DNA of 64,000 bases from Firmicutes bacterium UBA4845 (lineage in GTDB: Bacteria; Bacillota; Clostridia; Tissierellales; Sedimentibacteraceae), in assembly GCA_002399975.1 (NCBI GenBank), contig DHER01000075.1:62001-126000 (forward strand), read 5' to 3'. Every line of letters begins with the position of its first letter. The stretch's first letter is position 1. The position numbers and the translations under genes are program-made. This document shows positions 21,804 through 30,659 of the stretch, in pieces. The notes beneath the pieces were generated by a model. The model did no database searches and was not told the origin of the DNA. It saw only the letters and a program-made list of their open reading frames with translations.

Positions 21804-23852
21804 TTACAAAGCTTCTTCTGCTGAATTTATTATAAACTTATTTACTAAATCATTTAAGACTTGCGCCTGTCCTGAAAGCTCCTCGCTGTTTGCAGCGCTT
21901 GCTTCTGCTGTTGCGGCATTTTCCTGAACAACTGAAGATATCTGCTCAACGCCGCTTCTTATTTGATTTACTGATACTGTCTGCTGAGATGATGCCTTCA
22001 CTATTTCATTTATCAACTCGTTTGTTTCACCAGTCTTGCTTACTATTCCAGCTAATGATTTCTCCGCCTCATCTGCAAGCTGTGTCCCTTTGCCTATGGC
22101 ATTGATTGAATTTTCTATCAATGTAGTGGTTTGTTTTGCCGCTTCTGCTGATTTCTGAGCAAGGTTTCTAACCTCATCTGCAACCACGGCAAATCCCTTG
22201 CCTGCAGCTCCTGCTCTTGCTGCTTCCACAGCAGCGTTTAATGCAAGTATGTTTGTCTGGAATGATATGTCGTCTATAACTTTTATTATCTTCCCTATTT
22301 CGCTTGAAGAATTGCCTATTTCGTCCATTGCTGACAGCATATCTCTCATCTGGCTGTTTCCTTTCTCTACCTCTTTAGATGCTTCCGTTGCTTTTTTACC
22401 TGCATTTTCTGCATATTCTGCATTGCTTGCAATGGTCTGGTATATTTCATTTATTTCTGCGGACAGCTCTTCTATTGCACTTGCCTGTTCTGTAGTACCT
22501 TGTGCTAGTGTCTGTGCTCCAGTTGAAACCTGCTCTGAATTCATATTGATGGAATCTGCTGACTCTTTTATCTTCCCTATAGTTACCTTTAATGTATCGG
22601 ATACATGAAGCAGTGCTTTTTTCAGCTTAGCAAATTCTCCTTTATAATCATTTTTCAAATCCATTACTAGATTTCCGTCGGCCAGATCATCTAGTACATT
22701 TACGCTTTCATCTATATAGATTATATATAATCTAAGCCGTTCGGTCAGGCTTTTTATGGATTTTGCCAGTTCGCCTATTTCATCATTACTGTCAATACTA
22801 ATATCCACATCCAGCTCGCCGTCTGCCAGGCTATTGGTTATATCAGTTATTTTTTTAATTGGCCTTGTCATATTGTTTATTAATAAAGCCAGTGCCGCAA
22901 GAAGCACAACCAGAACAATTATGAACACAATAATAATTGTTGTAACCAGCTGTTTTGTATTAAACATAAATTCATTTTCAGGCATCGAAGAAAATATTCG
23001 CCATCCGGTATCTCCTATGGGAATGCTTCTGCCGTATAATTTCTCATCCTTGTATGTATATTGTATAACATCGTCGGAGTTGCTGTTGATCGACTGAACT
23101 ATATTGTCACTTAAGCCAATTTCATCAATATTTTTTAACAGGCTGTCCTCATCCTTGTGTGCTGTTACAATGCCGTTCTTTGTGAGAAGCGTAAAGTATC
23201 CCGAGTCTCCCAGCTTATATTCTCCTACTATATCTGTAAGCTTATCAATTGTTATATCAACCGCTGCTAAACCTTCTACATTTCCGTTAACAGTAACAGG
23301 TACAGAAATTGTAATCATCATTTCATTGTATAATGTACCAAGATATGGATCAGTTATCCAAATACCGTTATTTGTGACTGCATTGTAATATTCTTTTGAG
23401 GGTACATCATATCCTTTTGATTGAATTGTGGGTGATACAAGGTAGTAATCCGATCCGGCTATGAAAGCCGACTTTATTACATCTGGATCTGCTTTTTGTA
23501 TGTCTTCTACAGTTTTTGCTACTGTCATGAATCCTTCTGTTTCCGGTAATGAGCTTTTTCCTTTGGCATTAACCAGAAAATTCTGCAGGTTCTTATCCTG
23601 AGCCATTTGCTCAGCTACAGATATGTACCGTTGAAAAAATGCATCAGCTTCATTGCTTACACTTTGAGTAGTTTCACTTAGTATTAATTTTTCGTTTTCT
23701 GTAAACTTGTTCCTAGTTGTTGTGCCAATTATTATCCCGGTTATAAGCAAAGCTGAAAAACAAATTACAAATAAAGATACTGTTATCTTAAGAGCAATAC
23801 TGCCCCTTTGCTTTTTTACTTTTATCTTTTTATTCGCTACTTTATTACTCAT
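21804..23852 (-). CDS. Methyl-accepting chemotaxis protein with dCache sensor
   Basis: Receptor of 682 residues. Basic N-terminus; TM1 at about 24-46; a dCache_1-like extracellular domain (GYDVPSKEYYNAVTNNGIWI and VPVTVNGNVEGLAAVDITID are typical small-molecule-binding segments); TM2 at about 305-328; HAMP (NNMTRPIKKITDITNSLADG); then the signalling coiled coil with hairpin tip DISFQTNILALNAAVEAARAG. The VDITID segment resembles amino-acid-sensing Cache domains, but the ligand is a guess. It sits between the fliS/fliT-like pair and bacteriohemerythrin and is probably transcribed from the sigma-28-like promoter before cheA. Confidence 0.93.
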   Translation of the reverse strand: MSNKVANKKIKVKKQRGSIALKITVSLFVICFSALLITGIIIGTTTRNKFTENEKLILSETTQSVSNEADAFFQRYISVAEQMAQDKNLQNFLVNAKGKSSLPETEGFMTVAKTVEDIQKADPDVIKSAFIAGSDYYLVSPTIQSKGYDVPSKEYYNAVTNNGIWITDPYLGTLYNEMMITISVPVTVNGNVEGLAAVDITIDKLTDIVGEYKLGDSGYFTLLTKNGIVTAHKDEDSLLKNIDEIGLSDNIVQSINSNSDDVIQYTYKDEKLYGRSIPIGDTGWRIFSSMPENEFMFNTKQLVTTIIIVFIIVLVVLLAALALLINNMTRPIKKITDITNSLADGELDVDISIDSNDEIGELAKSIKSLTERLRLYIIYIDESVNVLDDLADGNLVMDLKNDYKGEFAKLKKALLHVSDTLKVTIGKIKESADSINMNSEQVSTGAQTLAQGTTEQASAIEELSAEINEIYQTIASNAEYAENAGKKATEASKEVEKGNSQMRDMLSAMDEIGNSSSEIGKIIKVIDDISFQTNILALNAAVEAARAGAAGKGFAVVADEVRNLAQKSAEAAKQTTTLIENSINAIGKGTQLADEAEKSLAGIVSKTGETNELINEIVKASSQQTVSVNQIRSGVEQISSVVQENAATAEASAANSEELSGQAQVLNDLVNKFIINSAEEAL

Positions 23853-23902
23853 ACTCTCACCTCTAATATAGATTTATATATCAACATATCATGCCTGCTT
23901 GG

Positions 23903-24268
23903 TCAGGCCCTTATATTGACTAATTTTGTAAATGTTTCCGGCTGATTCAAAATATTCTTGAGGTTTTTCAATTCATCATTTACATTTTTACGAATCAATT
24001 TGTCCATTTCCGCAGTTTCTTTGAATACTTCACATATTTCACTTTTTAATCTTTTAATTTCATCTGATTCAGTAAAGCTGCTGCAAGGCTCTTCTGCCTT
24101 GCTTATTTCTTCATTAATAACATTAATTTTTTCAATATGCTCCTGTCTTTCTTCAATTAATAAATTAACTTTTTCGTAATCAGTTTTCATCGACAAGGAT
24201 GCCGTTTTTATTGTAATATTTTTAAATTCCCTGGCGGCTTTTAATTTACTATCCAACAATTCTTTCAT
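23903..24268 (-). CDS. FliT/FlgN-like flagellar chaperone candidate
   Basis: A small helical protein of 121 residues with no catalytic motif, rich in Glu, Lys and Ile, with long amphipathic heptads (for example NLLIEERQEHIEKINVINEEI). It is encoded ten bases after fliS in a fliD-fliS-x order, the position of FliT in many flagellar clusters. FliT-type proteins hold FliD or other late substrates before export. Sequence similarity alone is weak, so the call rests on size, helicity and position. Confidence 0.6.
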   Translation of the reverse strand: MKELLDSKLKAAREFKNITIKTASLSMKTDYEKVNLLIEERQEHIEKINVINEEISKAEEPCSSFTESDEIKRLKSEICEVFKETAEMDKLIRKNVNDELKNLKNILNQPETFTKLVNIRA

Positions 24269-24277
24269 ATCTCGCCA

Positions 24278-24655
24278 CTACTTTTTAACAGTTTTTGCTA
24301 TTTTGCCTGCCTCTTCCCAGGTATCTCTTAATTCTTTGACCATGGGAAGTATTTCATCAATATATTTTACGGATTTCATCGATGAAGCTTTTATAATCTC
24401 CGTATTAAAAAATATATAAATATCTGACAGTTCTCGTGACACCTCATATTTTTCATCCAAATTGACCATTAGATAAACAAATATATTTCTGACTTTTTCA
24501 AGATTTATCTTGGCATTTTCAAAATTTTTCTGCTCCATCAAAACCTTGCTGTGGTTAAGCTTCTTAATTACTTCATCAAATAACAGTATAAGCAGCTCGG
24601 ATTTGGTCATTGTATTTATCGATGTTTTTTTGTATTGCTCAAATGCATTTAACAT
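24278..24655 (-). CDS. fliS: Flagellin chaperone FliS
   Basis: Export chaperone that binds the C-terminal D0 region of flagellin and keeps it from polymerising in the cytoplasm. 125 residues, all helical, with the family opening NAFEQYKKTSINTMTKSELLILLFDEVIKKL and the later LDEKYEVSRELSDIYIFFN segment. It lies 18 bases after fliD and before the FliT-like gene. It may also affect FliW-CsrA control by competing for flagellin, as known in Bacillus. Confidence 0.95.
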   Translation of the reverse strand: MLNAFEQYKKTSINTMTKSELLILLFDEVIKKLNHSKVLMEQKNFENAKINLEKVRNIFVYLMVNLDEKYEVSRELSDIYIFFNTEIIKASSMKSVKYIDEILPMVKELRDTWEEAGKIAKTVKK

Positions 24656-24673
24656 ATTTTACTCCTTTTCACT

Positions 24674-26923
24674 TTAATTTCCCATCATGTCGGTAAGCCA
24701 TGAGCTTTGGGCATTTAACTGATTCAGGCTTTGCTCAAGAGCCGCAAACTTATTCCAGTATCTCTGTCTTTCGTCTTGGAGAGACTTCTTCAGCTCTTCC
24801 ATTTTTCCGTCATAATCTTTGATTTTCTCGGAAATATAATTCTTATCTGCTGTTAATCCTACGCTCATACCAGCTTCTTCAACAAGCACTCCTGATGTTC
24901 CTGATATTCCTACATTTTTTACCAATATGTCCTTCAATTGTGAAGCTATGCCCGGCGTACCTTCGTCATTTAATGCACCTGAAAATAGATTTGCTATTTC
25001 ATCAGGAGATTCTAAAAGCTTTTGCTTAAATTTATTTTCATCCATCACAAGCTTTCCTGTAGTATCCATATATGCAGGAGAAATTCCTATTTGTGCCAGA
25101 GTAAGGCTGCTGGTATCTGTTGTTCCTCCCATGGCTCCTCTTAACTCAGAAAGCACTCTCATCATTTTAGGGTCACTGTACAGCATTCCTTTTTTTGCTT
25201 CAGCGGTCCAATCCTTTATTTCCTGTTCTTTCATTTCATCCATCTGATCAGGAGTCAGCGGAGGATAGTCTCTTTTTGGACGTTGAGCTGTGCCTGTCCC
25301 TATGAGAGTAATTATTTCGTTGTATTCGTTGATGAAATCCTTAACTCGTTTCACAACATCGTCCACGTTGTTGGTAACGTCAAAGGTGACAGGAGTCCCA
25401 TCCTTGCCCAGTCCCTCCGCATTCTTGTTCAGCTCTAAACTTATATCATCAATGGTGAAATTGGCTGAGCTTCTTTCTATTGTAATCGGTTCGCTCCCAT
25501 TCAAAGCATAAGTTATTTTCGTATTGGTTCCTGTTTCTTTTAAATCGGACTTAATTCCAAATAAAGCATTCGCCAAGCTTCCTTCGCCGTCGTATTTTAT
25601 ATTAATGCCTGTGTGTGCTCCGGTTTCATTCGCTGCTATGGAAAATTTATCCGTAGTAGTGGAATATTTAACAGTAACATTCATATCTTTGTCGTTATTT
25701 ATTGCCTTTACAATATCATTAAAAGTCACAGTCTTTTCAAATTCTAATGTTTTATCATTTATTGTTATTGAATATTTACCATTTTCTCCTGCTTTTAAAT
25801 TGAAAATCCCCGAATCGCCTATAGCTGCATCCTTTTTGACCCTGTTGATATCACCTGACTGCAATCCTGTTAATTTATTTAAATCTCTGCTTATGGAATT
25901 TATTTTCAAAACATTATTATCTTCAGAAGTTGAAAAGGAAATTTTCTTAGGATTATTTTCATCATAATTTACCAGAACTTTTCCATCGCCAAATTCTTTA
26001 TTTAATTGAGTCTGCAGATGTTCACCTAATTCTTTAATATTATGTATTCCTGAACCTAATCCAATCTTCTTAACTGAACCGTTATAATCAAATGTTATGT
26101 ATTCTTCATTTTTAACACTTGCTAATACATCTGACTGTTTCTTAATCAAATTATCCTTTAATATGAACTCTGTTGATGATTTTCCATCTTCTTCACCTGT
26201 TTTCATTTTAAGCACATCTAAGAATTCGGAGCTGCCTGCCGACAAATATGCTCCACCAGATAAAGTAAGTATGCTGTTATCCGTACCTCCGGGAAATTCG
26301 AACTTAACATCTTCAGGTATTATGCGTTCCCCCTTATCGTTTTTAATGGATGCAAGCTGTTTATTAAGTTCTGTTTCCACGTCATTTAGAGAGGAATTTG
26401 CTTCAAAATCCTTTCTTATGGAAAAATTATAAGTCTTGTTATCATAAGTAATGCTGAATGTTTCTCCTGCAAGACGAGAAATTTCACCCGGTATCACATC
26501 ATATGTGCTGAATGATTGGCTTGAAACTTCATTGGTTGAAGAGAAGCTTGCAGCAGATGCAACTTGATCTATATTTTTTATTTCAAAATTCTTTATACTG
26601 TTGGCATCTCCTGTTATATTTACATAACTTGATGACGGACTATATGTATATGCTTCAAAAAAGCCCGGGCTTAAAGTATTCATTTTTGAGCCTGATGAAT
26701 ATGAAAAATATTTGTTGCTGAAAGACAGCAGCTTTGTACTGATTTCTCTATAGGCTTCCTGTCTGTATAATAATTTTTGCTTTGCCTGATATTGCCTGTT
26801 TATTTTGTTCCTGGTCATGGCAGTCATCTGGTTTACCAGTTCGTCTGTATCAAGGCCTGACAGCAGCCCTCCCACACCTTTGCCGACCGGTGAACCGTAT
26901 ATGCTGTTTGAGAGTATTGACAT
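24674..26923 (-). CDS. fliD: Flagellar filament cap protein FliD
   Basis: Filament cap (hook-associated protein 2), 749 residues, somewhat longer than average because of an enlarged central region with repeated beta-type segments. The N-terminal D0 part has VGGLLSGLDTDELVNQMTAMTRNKINR. The C-terminal coiled-coil part has YISEKIKDYDGKMEELKKSL and ends LEQSLNQLNAQSSWLTDMMG. It caps the growing filament and helps fold exported flagellin. It is followed by fliS and the FliT-like gene in the same operon. The central region may be surface-exposed and variable. Confidence 0.95.
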   Translation of the reverse strand: MSILSNSIYGSPVGKGVGGLLSGLDTDELVNQMTAMTRNKINRQYQAKQKLLYRQEAYREISTKLLSFSNKYFSYSSGSKMNTLSPGFFEAYTYSPSSSYVNITGDANSIKNFEIKNIDQVASAASFSSTNEVSSQSFSTYDVIPGEISRLAGETFSITYDNKTYNFSIRKDFEANSSLNDVETELNKQLASIKNDKGERIIPEDVKFEFPGGTDNSILTLSGGAYLSAGSSEFLDVLKMKTGEEDGKSSTEFILKDNLIKKQSDVLASVKNEEYITFDYNGSVKKIGLGSGIHNIKELGEHLQTQLNKEFGDGKVLVNYDENNPKKISFSTSEDNNVLKINSISRDLNKLTGLQSGDINRVKKDAAIGDSGIFNLKAGENGKYSITINDKTLEFEKTVTFNDIVKAINNDKDMNVTVKYSTTTDKFSIAANETGAHTGINIKYDGEGSLANALFGIKSDLKETGTNTKITYALNGSEPITIERSSANFTIDDISLELNKNAEGLGKDGTPVTFDVTNNVDDVVKRVKDFINEYNEIITLIGTGTAQRPKRDYPPLTPDQMDEMKEQEIKDWTAEAKKGMLYSDPKMMRVLSELRGAMGGTTDTSSLTLAQIGISPAYMDTTGKLVMDENKFKQKLLESPDEIANLFSGALNDEGTPGIASQLKDILVKNVGISGTSGVLVEEAGMSVGLTADKNYISEKIKDYDGKMEELKKSLQDERQRYWNKFAALEQSLNQLNAQSSWLTDMMGN

Positions 26924-26952
26924 AATTTATCCTCCTGATTTTTTATCCATTT

Positions 26953-27549
26953 TTATTTATTTAAATACCTGATTAAAATATCAGCAATATTTTCTATTGG
27001 TGACTGTACAGTCACCGCACCTATATTGTATGCAGCCATTGGCATTCCATAAACCACGGAAGACTTTTCATCCTGGCCTATAGTGTAAGCTCCTGCTTTT
27101 TTCATATTCATAAGCCCTTGAGCTCCGTCCTTTCCCATTCCTGTAAGAATAATTCCAACGGAATTTTTTCCTGCCGCCTCAGCTGCTGAATTAAACAGTA
27201 TGTCCACAGATGGACAGTGTCCGTTTACTTTATCTCCCGTCTTGCATGAAACATAATATCCTTTATCAGCCTTCATCAGCCTCATATGTTTATCTCCGGG
27301 AGCTATAAGCACAACCCCTTCTTCAACTCTGTCTCCGTTGACAGCTTCCCGCACCTCCATGCTGCAGATTTTATTGAGTCTGTCAGCATACATCTTGGTG
27401 AATCCGGGAGGCATATGCTGGGTAACTGCAATTCCGGGAGTATTTTTAGGCATCCTCTTCAATATTTTAAGTGTTGCTTCGGTGCCTCCTGTTGAAGCTC
27501 CTATGACAATTACCCTCCTTGTTGATAATTTTATTTTGTCTGCTATCAT
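26953..27549 (-). CDS. cheB: CheB methylesterase, catalytic domain only
   Basis: Glutamate methylesterase/glutamine deamidase of chemoreceptors. All 198 residues belong to the catalytic domain: S19 in GASTGGTEA, H45 in TQHMPPGF and D141 in TGMGKDGAQG form the triad. The N-terminal receiver domain and linker of normal CheB (about 350 residues) are absent, and the start overlaps the cheR stop, so nothing is missing by truncation of the frame. Activity therefore cannot be switched by CheA phosphorylation in the usual way. AAGGAAC precedes the ATG. It is paired with cheR and could work with CheC/CheD for adaptation. Confidence 0.92.
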   Translation of the reverse strand: MIADKIKLSTRRVIVIGASTGGTEATLKILKRMPKNTPGIAVTQHMPPGFTKMYADRLNKICSMEVREAVNGDRVEEGVVLIAPGDKHMRLMKADKGYYVSCKTGDKVNGHCPSVDILFNSAAEAAGKNSVGIILTGMGKDGAQGLMNMKKAGAYTIGQDEKSSVVYGMPMAAYNIGAVTVQSPIENIADILIRYLNK

Positions 27550-28358
27550 ACTTGTTCCTTTTTATAAATTGCCGGGTTGATATAAAGATATTTCGACTGA
27601 TCTCTTTGAATTGTTTCAGCATGTCCAATCATTAAATAACCTCCCGGCTTGGTTGCCTCATAAAATTTATTGACTATTTTGATTTTTGTTTCAGCATTAA
27701 AATATATCATTACATTTCTGCAAAATATAACATCATATTTATTTTTCGCAATAACAGGATCCATTAAATTAAAAATCTTAAAGGAAACATTTTTTTTAAT
27801 TCCAGGCACCACCCGGTATTTACCGTCCTTTATCTTTTCAAAATATCTTTTTTTATATGACTCCGGAATTTCCTTTAGACTTTCATCCCCATATATCCCT
27901 TCTCTTGCCTTGGAAAGTACACTTTCAGAAATATCTGTGGCATGAATTTGTATTTTCCACTGATCGCTCATAAATTTAAAATAATCATCTATTACCATTG
28001 CCAGCGTGTAGGGTTCCTCTCCTGAAGAACAGCCTGCACTCCAAATTTTTATAACCTTTGACCTGTTGTTTTTTTTCTGATAGGGAAGAACATCATCCCT
28101 CAAAAACTTAAAATGTTTTTCTTCCCGGTTAAAATATGTATAGTTAGTTGTCAGTTTATTTACAAGAGTTATAATTTCATCCTTATTGTTTCTTTTAACA
28201 CTGCTGAGATACTCCCCGAAGCTGCTCATGCCTTTTTTTTCTATTAAATTTGACAGCCGTCCTTCAATCAATACCTTCTTTTTTGAAAGGTCGATGCCGT
28301 AATTTTTCTGCATATAGACTACAAATTCTAAAAATTCCTCATCTGTTAATTTTACCAT
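27546..28358 (-). CDS. cheR: CheR methyltransferase
   Basis: S-adenosylmethionine-dependent methyltransferase that methylates receptor glutamates. 270 residues: an N-terminal helical domain to about residue 75, then the catalytic domain with IWSAGCSSGEEPYTLAM (SAM site), IHATDISESVLSKAREG, and VIFCRNVMIYF. There is no TPR extension. It lies between cheA and cheB and shares four bases with the cheB start. Confidence 0.95.
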   Translation of the reverse strand: MVKLTDEEFLEFVVYMQKNYGIDLSKKKVLIEGRLSNLIEKKGMSSFGEYLSSVKRNNKDEIITLVNKLTTNYTYFNREEKHFKFLRDDVLPYQKKNNRSKVIKIWSAGCSSGEEPYTLAMVIDDYFKFMSDQWKIQIHATDISESVLSKAREGIYGDESLKEIPESYKKRYFEKIKDGKYRVVPGIKKNVSFKIFNLMDPVIAKNKYDVIFCRNVMIYFNAETKIKIVNKFYEATKPGGYLMIGHAETIQRDQSKYLYINPAIYKKEQV

Positions 28359-28388
28359 ATCTAAATTTTACCAATCTACAGACTTTAT

Positions 28389-30446
28389 CTACAGACTTTC
28401 TATTAAATTTCCTATGTCAAGGATTAAGTTTATGCTTCCATCTCCTAATATTGAGCATCCTGATATGCCTGATTCTTTTAAATTAAACTTGTTCAGCAAT
28501 GCAGGCAAGGGTTTTACAACTACTTGGTGCTCTCCTATAATACTGTCCACAAACAGGCATACGCTGTTGTCCCCAGATTCAACAAGTATCAAAATTCCAT
28601 CCTCTATATTCTGAACATCTGTTTTTATATTGAAATATTCATTAATTCTTATTATAGGATAGCATTTTTCCCTGATTAATATCATTTCACTGCCATCAGT
28701 ATTGTGCATAATTTCTTTTTCAACAGTTTTAAAAGATTGCTGAATATTTTTAATGGGAATAATAAATTCTGAATTTCCCACAACTACCTGCATACCTGAA
28801 ACTATAGTCAGTGTAAGCGGAATTTTGAAAGTTACTGTTGTACCTTCTCCTTCCTTGCTGTCTAATACTACCGTGCCTCCTACTTTATCAATGTTTGACT
28901 TGACAACATCCATACCCACACCCCTGCCGGAATATTCTGTTACTATTTCATTAGTTGAAAATCCAGGAAGCATGAGAAACTGAAATATTTCTTTTGATGT
29001 ATATTCGCTTTCGGGTTTTGTAAGCATATTCTTTGCTTTGGCTTTTTCCAGAATTTTTTTTGATTCAAATCCTCTGCCGTCATCTTCTACGGTTATGTGA
29101 ATTTCTCCGCCTGTATTTGAAGCCGATAATCTAACTTTACCTTTTTTATCTTTTCCTGCTTTAATTCTTTCTTCTTCTGTTTCAATTCCATGATCCATGG
29201 CATTTCTTACAAGGTGCATAATTGGATCTGATATTCCGTCCGCAATTGTTTTATCAATTTCTGTATCTTCTCCTATAATAACAAGTTCAACTTCTTTATC
29301 TAATTTCTTACTCATGTCTCTGACTATTCTTTTCATCTTACGAAATACACCTGAAACAGGAACCATTCTAAGGGACATAACTGTGTCCTGCAGTTCGTCG
29401 GTCAGCTTTCTCATCTGCCTGGTGGATTTTGTAAAACTCTCTGAATTCAGTTTTTTTATCTCACTGTCGGATGCCACCATGGATTCTGCTATAACAAGCT
29501 CACCAACAATGTTTACCAACTTATCCAGCTTAGACAGATTTACTGTTATCAGACTTTGTTTATTGTGCTTTGGATTTACTCCTGTCTTGGAAGGTTCTAC
29601 ACTTTGAGTACCTGCACTCCGGGAGACTGCATCTGATTTTGTGTTAATCTTTTCATCTGAATGTTTATTTTCTTCATTATGCTCTATAACAGTGTAATTT
29701 TTAACATTCAATGCTTCTCTTACAACTCCTACGGCTGTACTTAGGGATTCTTTGTCCTCAACATATACATAGAATCCATTTTTTATAATTTCCTGTGCTG
29801 TTTCCGTATCACTTTCCACATTTTCCGGTTTGTATGTAAATTCAATACCTGTCTCATTCAATTGATTGACTATAATGTATGCTCTCAGGTTTTCCATACC
29901 TACATTGTCATCAAAAATAATCTTAATTGCAAATATATTTTTTGAATCTGAATCTTCTTCTGTATCTTCTATATCTTTGTCTTCCGCTACGACTGCAGTC
30001 TGAGTCAGCGCCGTTTCTTCTTCAGACGTACCTTTAGGGTTCTTGCCTGAAATTTTATTTAAAAATTTAAGTATTTCTTCTTCAAAGGGTTCCAGGTTTT
30101 CTTCAAGTTCCTGCCCTTCTTCTATCTTTGTGATTTCACCCTTAATGAAATCAGTGAACTTGAACACCAGGTCTACAAGTTGTTCATTATATTCATGTTT
30201 TATTCCATTTTCTCTTATATAGAAAAACAGGTCTTCAACCTTGTGAGAAATGGTCATAATGCTGTTGAACTGCATCATAGCCGATGAGCCCTTAATTGTG
30301 TGCATAATCCTGAATATTTCATCTATACATTCTTTATCAAAAGCCTGTTCACTTTCAGCCTTGAGTAAAATATCATCTAATTGTTCCATAAGTGAATTTG
30401 CTTCAAAAAGATACATGTCCAGTACCGAATCTAAATTATTATCCAT
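28389..30446 (-). CDS. cheA: Chemotaxis histidine kinase CheA
   Basis: Central chemotaxis kinase of about 685 residues. P1 (Hpt) carries the phospho-accepting histidine in IMHTIKGSSAMM (about H49). A CheY/CheB-docking P2-like domain lies at about 165-250, then P3 dimerisation. The P4 kinase domain has HLVRNAMDHGIE (N box), VEDDGRGF (G1) and GVGMDVVKSNIDKVGG. P5 is CheW-like at about 555-680. The frame extends to 30464, but the ATG at 30446 follows AAGGAG and begins MDNNLDSVLDMYLFEA. A sigma-28-like promoter lies about 40 bases upstream. Heads the operon cheA-cheR-cheB-fliD-fliS-fliT-like-mcp-hemerythrin. No separate cheW is in the window. Confidence 0.96.
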   Translation of the reverse strand: MDNNLDSVLDMYLFEANSLMEQLDDILLKAESEQAFDKECIDEIFRIMHTIKGSSAMMQFNSIMTISHKVEDLFFYIRENGIKHEYNEQLVDLVFKFTDFIKGEITKIEEGQELEENLEPFEEEILKFLNKISGKNPKGTSEEETALTQTAVVAEDKDIEDTEEDSDSKNIFAIKIIFDDNVGMENLRAYIIVNQLNETGIEFTYKPENVESDTETAQEIIKNGFYVYVEDKESLSTAVGVVREALNVKNYTVIEHNEENKHSDEKINTKSDAVSRSAGTQSVEPSKTGVNPKHNKQSLITVNLSKLDKLVNIVGELVIAESMVASDSEIKKLNSESFTKSTRQMRKLTDELQDTVMSLRMVPVSGVFRKMKRIVRDMSKKLDKEVELVIIGEDTEIDKTIADGISDPIMHLVRNAMDHGIETEEERIKAGKDKKGKVRLSASNTGGEIHITVEDDGRGFESKKILEKAKAKNMLTKPESEYTSKEIFQFLMLPGFSTNEIVTEYSGRGVGMDVVKSNIDKVGGTVVLDSKEGEGTTVTFKIPLTLTIVSGMQVVVGNSEFIIPIKNIQQSFKTVEKEIMHNTDGSEMILIREKCYPIIRINEYFNIKTDVQNIEDGILILVESGDNSVCLFVDSIIGEHQVVVKPLPALLNKFNLKESGISGCSILGDGSINLILDIGNLIESL

Positions 30447-30486
30447 ATAAATCTCCTTATTCAAGTTTATACCTCTATCAAACTTT

Positions 30487-30512
30487 ATATCGGCTATTTT
30501 TATAAATTATTA
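30487..30512 (-). promoter_or_regulatory. Sigma-28-type promoter of the cheA operon
   Basis: GCCGATAT (30487-30494) is a near-perfect -10. Upstream TAATAATT (30505-30512) is a weak -35, with a ten-base spacer. On the minus strand. Confidence 0.6.
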
Positions 30513-30554
30513 AGCACCGCCATGAATTTTTTTATTTTTTTAAACATTAACACT

Positions 30555-30620
30555 TAACTTAAACTACAATTTTACCGATATAATAACAGATTGTATTTAT
30601 TCTAATTTATATAGTATAAT
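30555..30620 (+). promoter_or_regulatory. Promoters of the ylqG-like operon
   Basis: A sigma-28-like pair TAACTTAA-N11-ACCGATAT (30555-30581) faces away from the cheA promoter. A second, sigma-A-like pair TTGTAT-N18-TATAAT (30591-30620) lies nearer the gene. Which is used cannot be told from sequence. Confidence 0.5.
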
Positions 30621-30644
30621 GAATTATCAGTATAATGAATTATA
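30613..30644 (+). repeat. Tandem duplication of a 16-bp unit containing TATAAT
   Basis: AGTATAATGAATTATC is followed directly by AGTATAATGAATTATA. The duplication doubles the -10 region just ahead of the ylqG-like start. Confidence 0.75.
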
Positions 30645-30659
30645 TTTGCAGGAGTTAAT

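Noticed and set aside
22198..22608. Long antisense frames across chemoreceptor and flagellar genes
   Set aside because: They are reverse-strand shadows of strongly recognisable genes and lack start signals.
23904..23922. Inverted repeat GCCTG/CAGGC near the chemoreceptor gene start
   Set aside because: Only five base pairs, no T tract on either strand; not a convincing terminator or operator.
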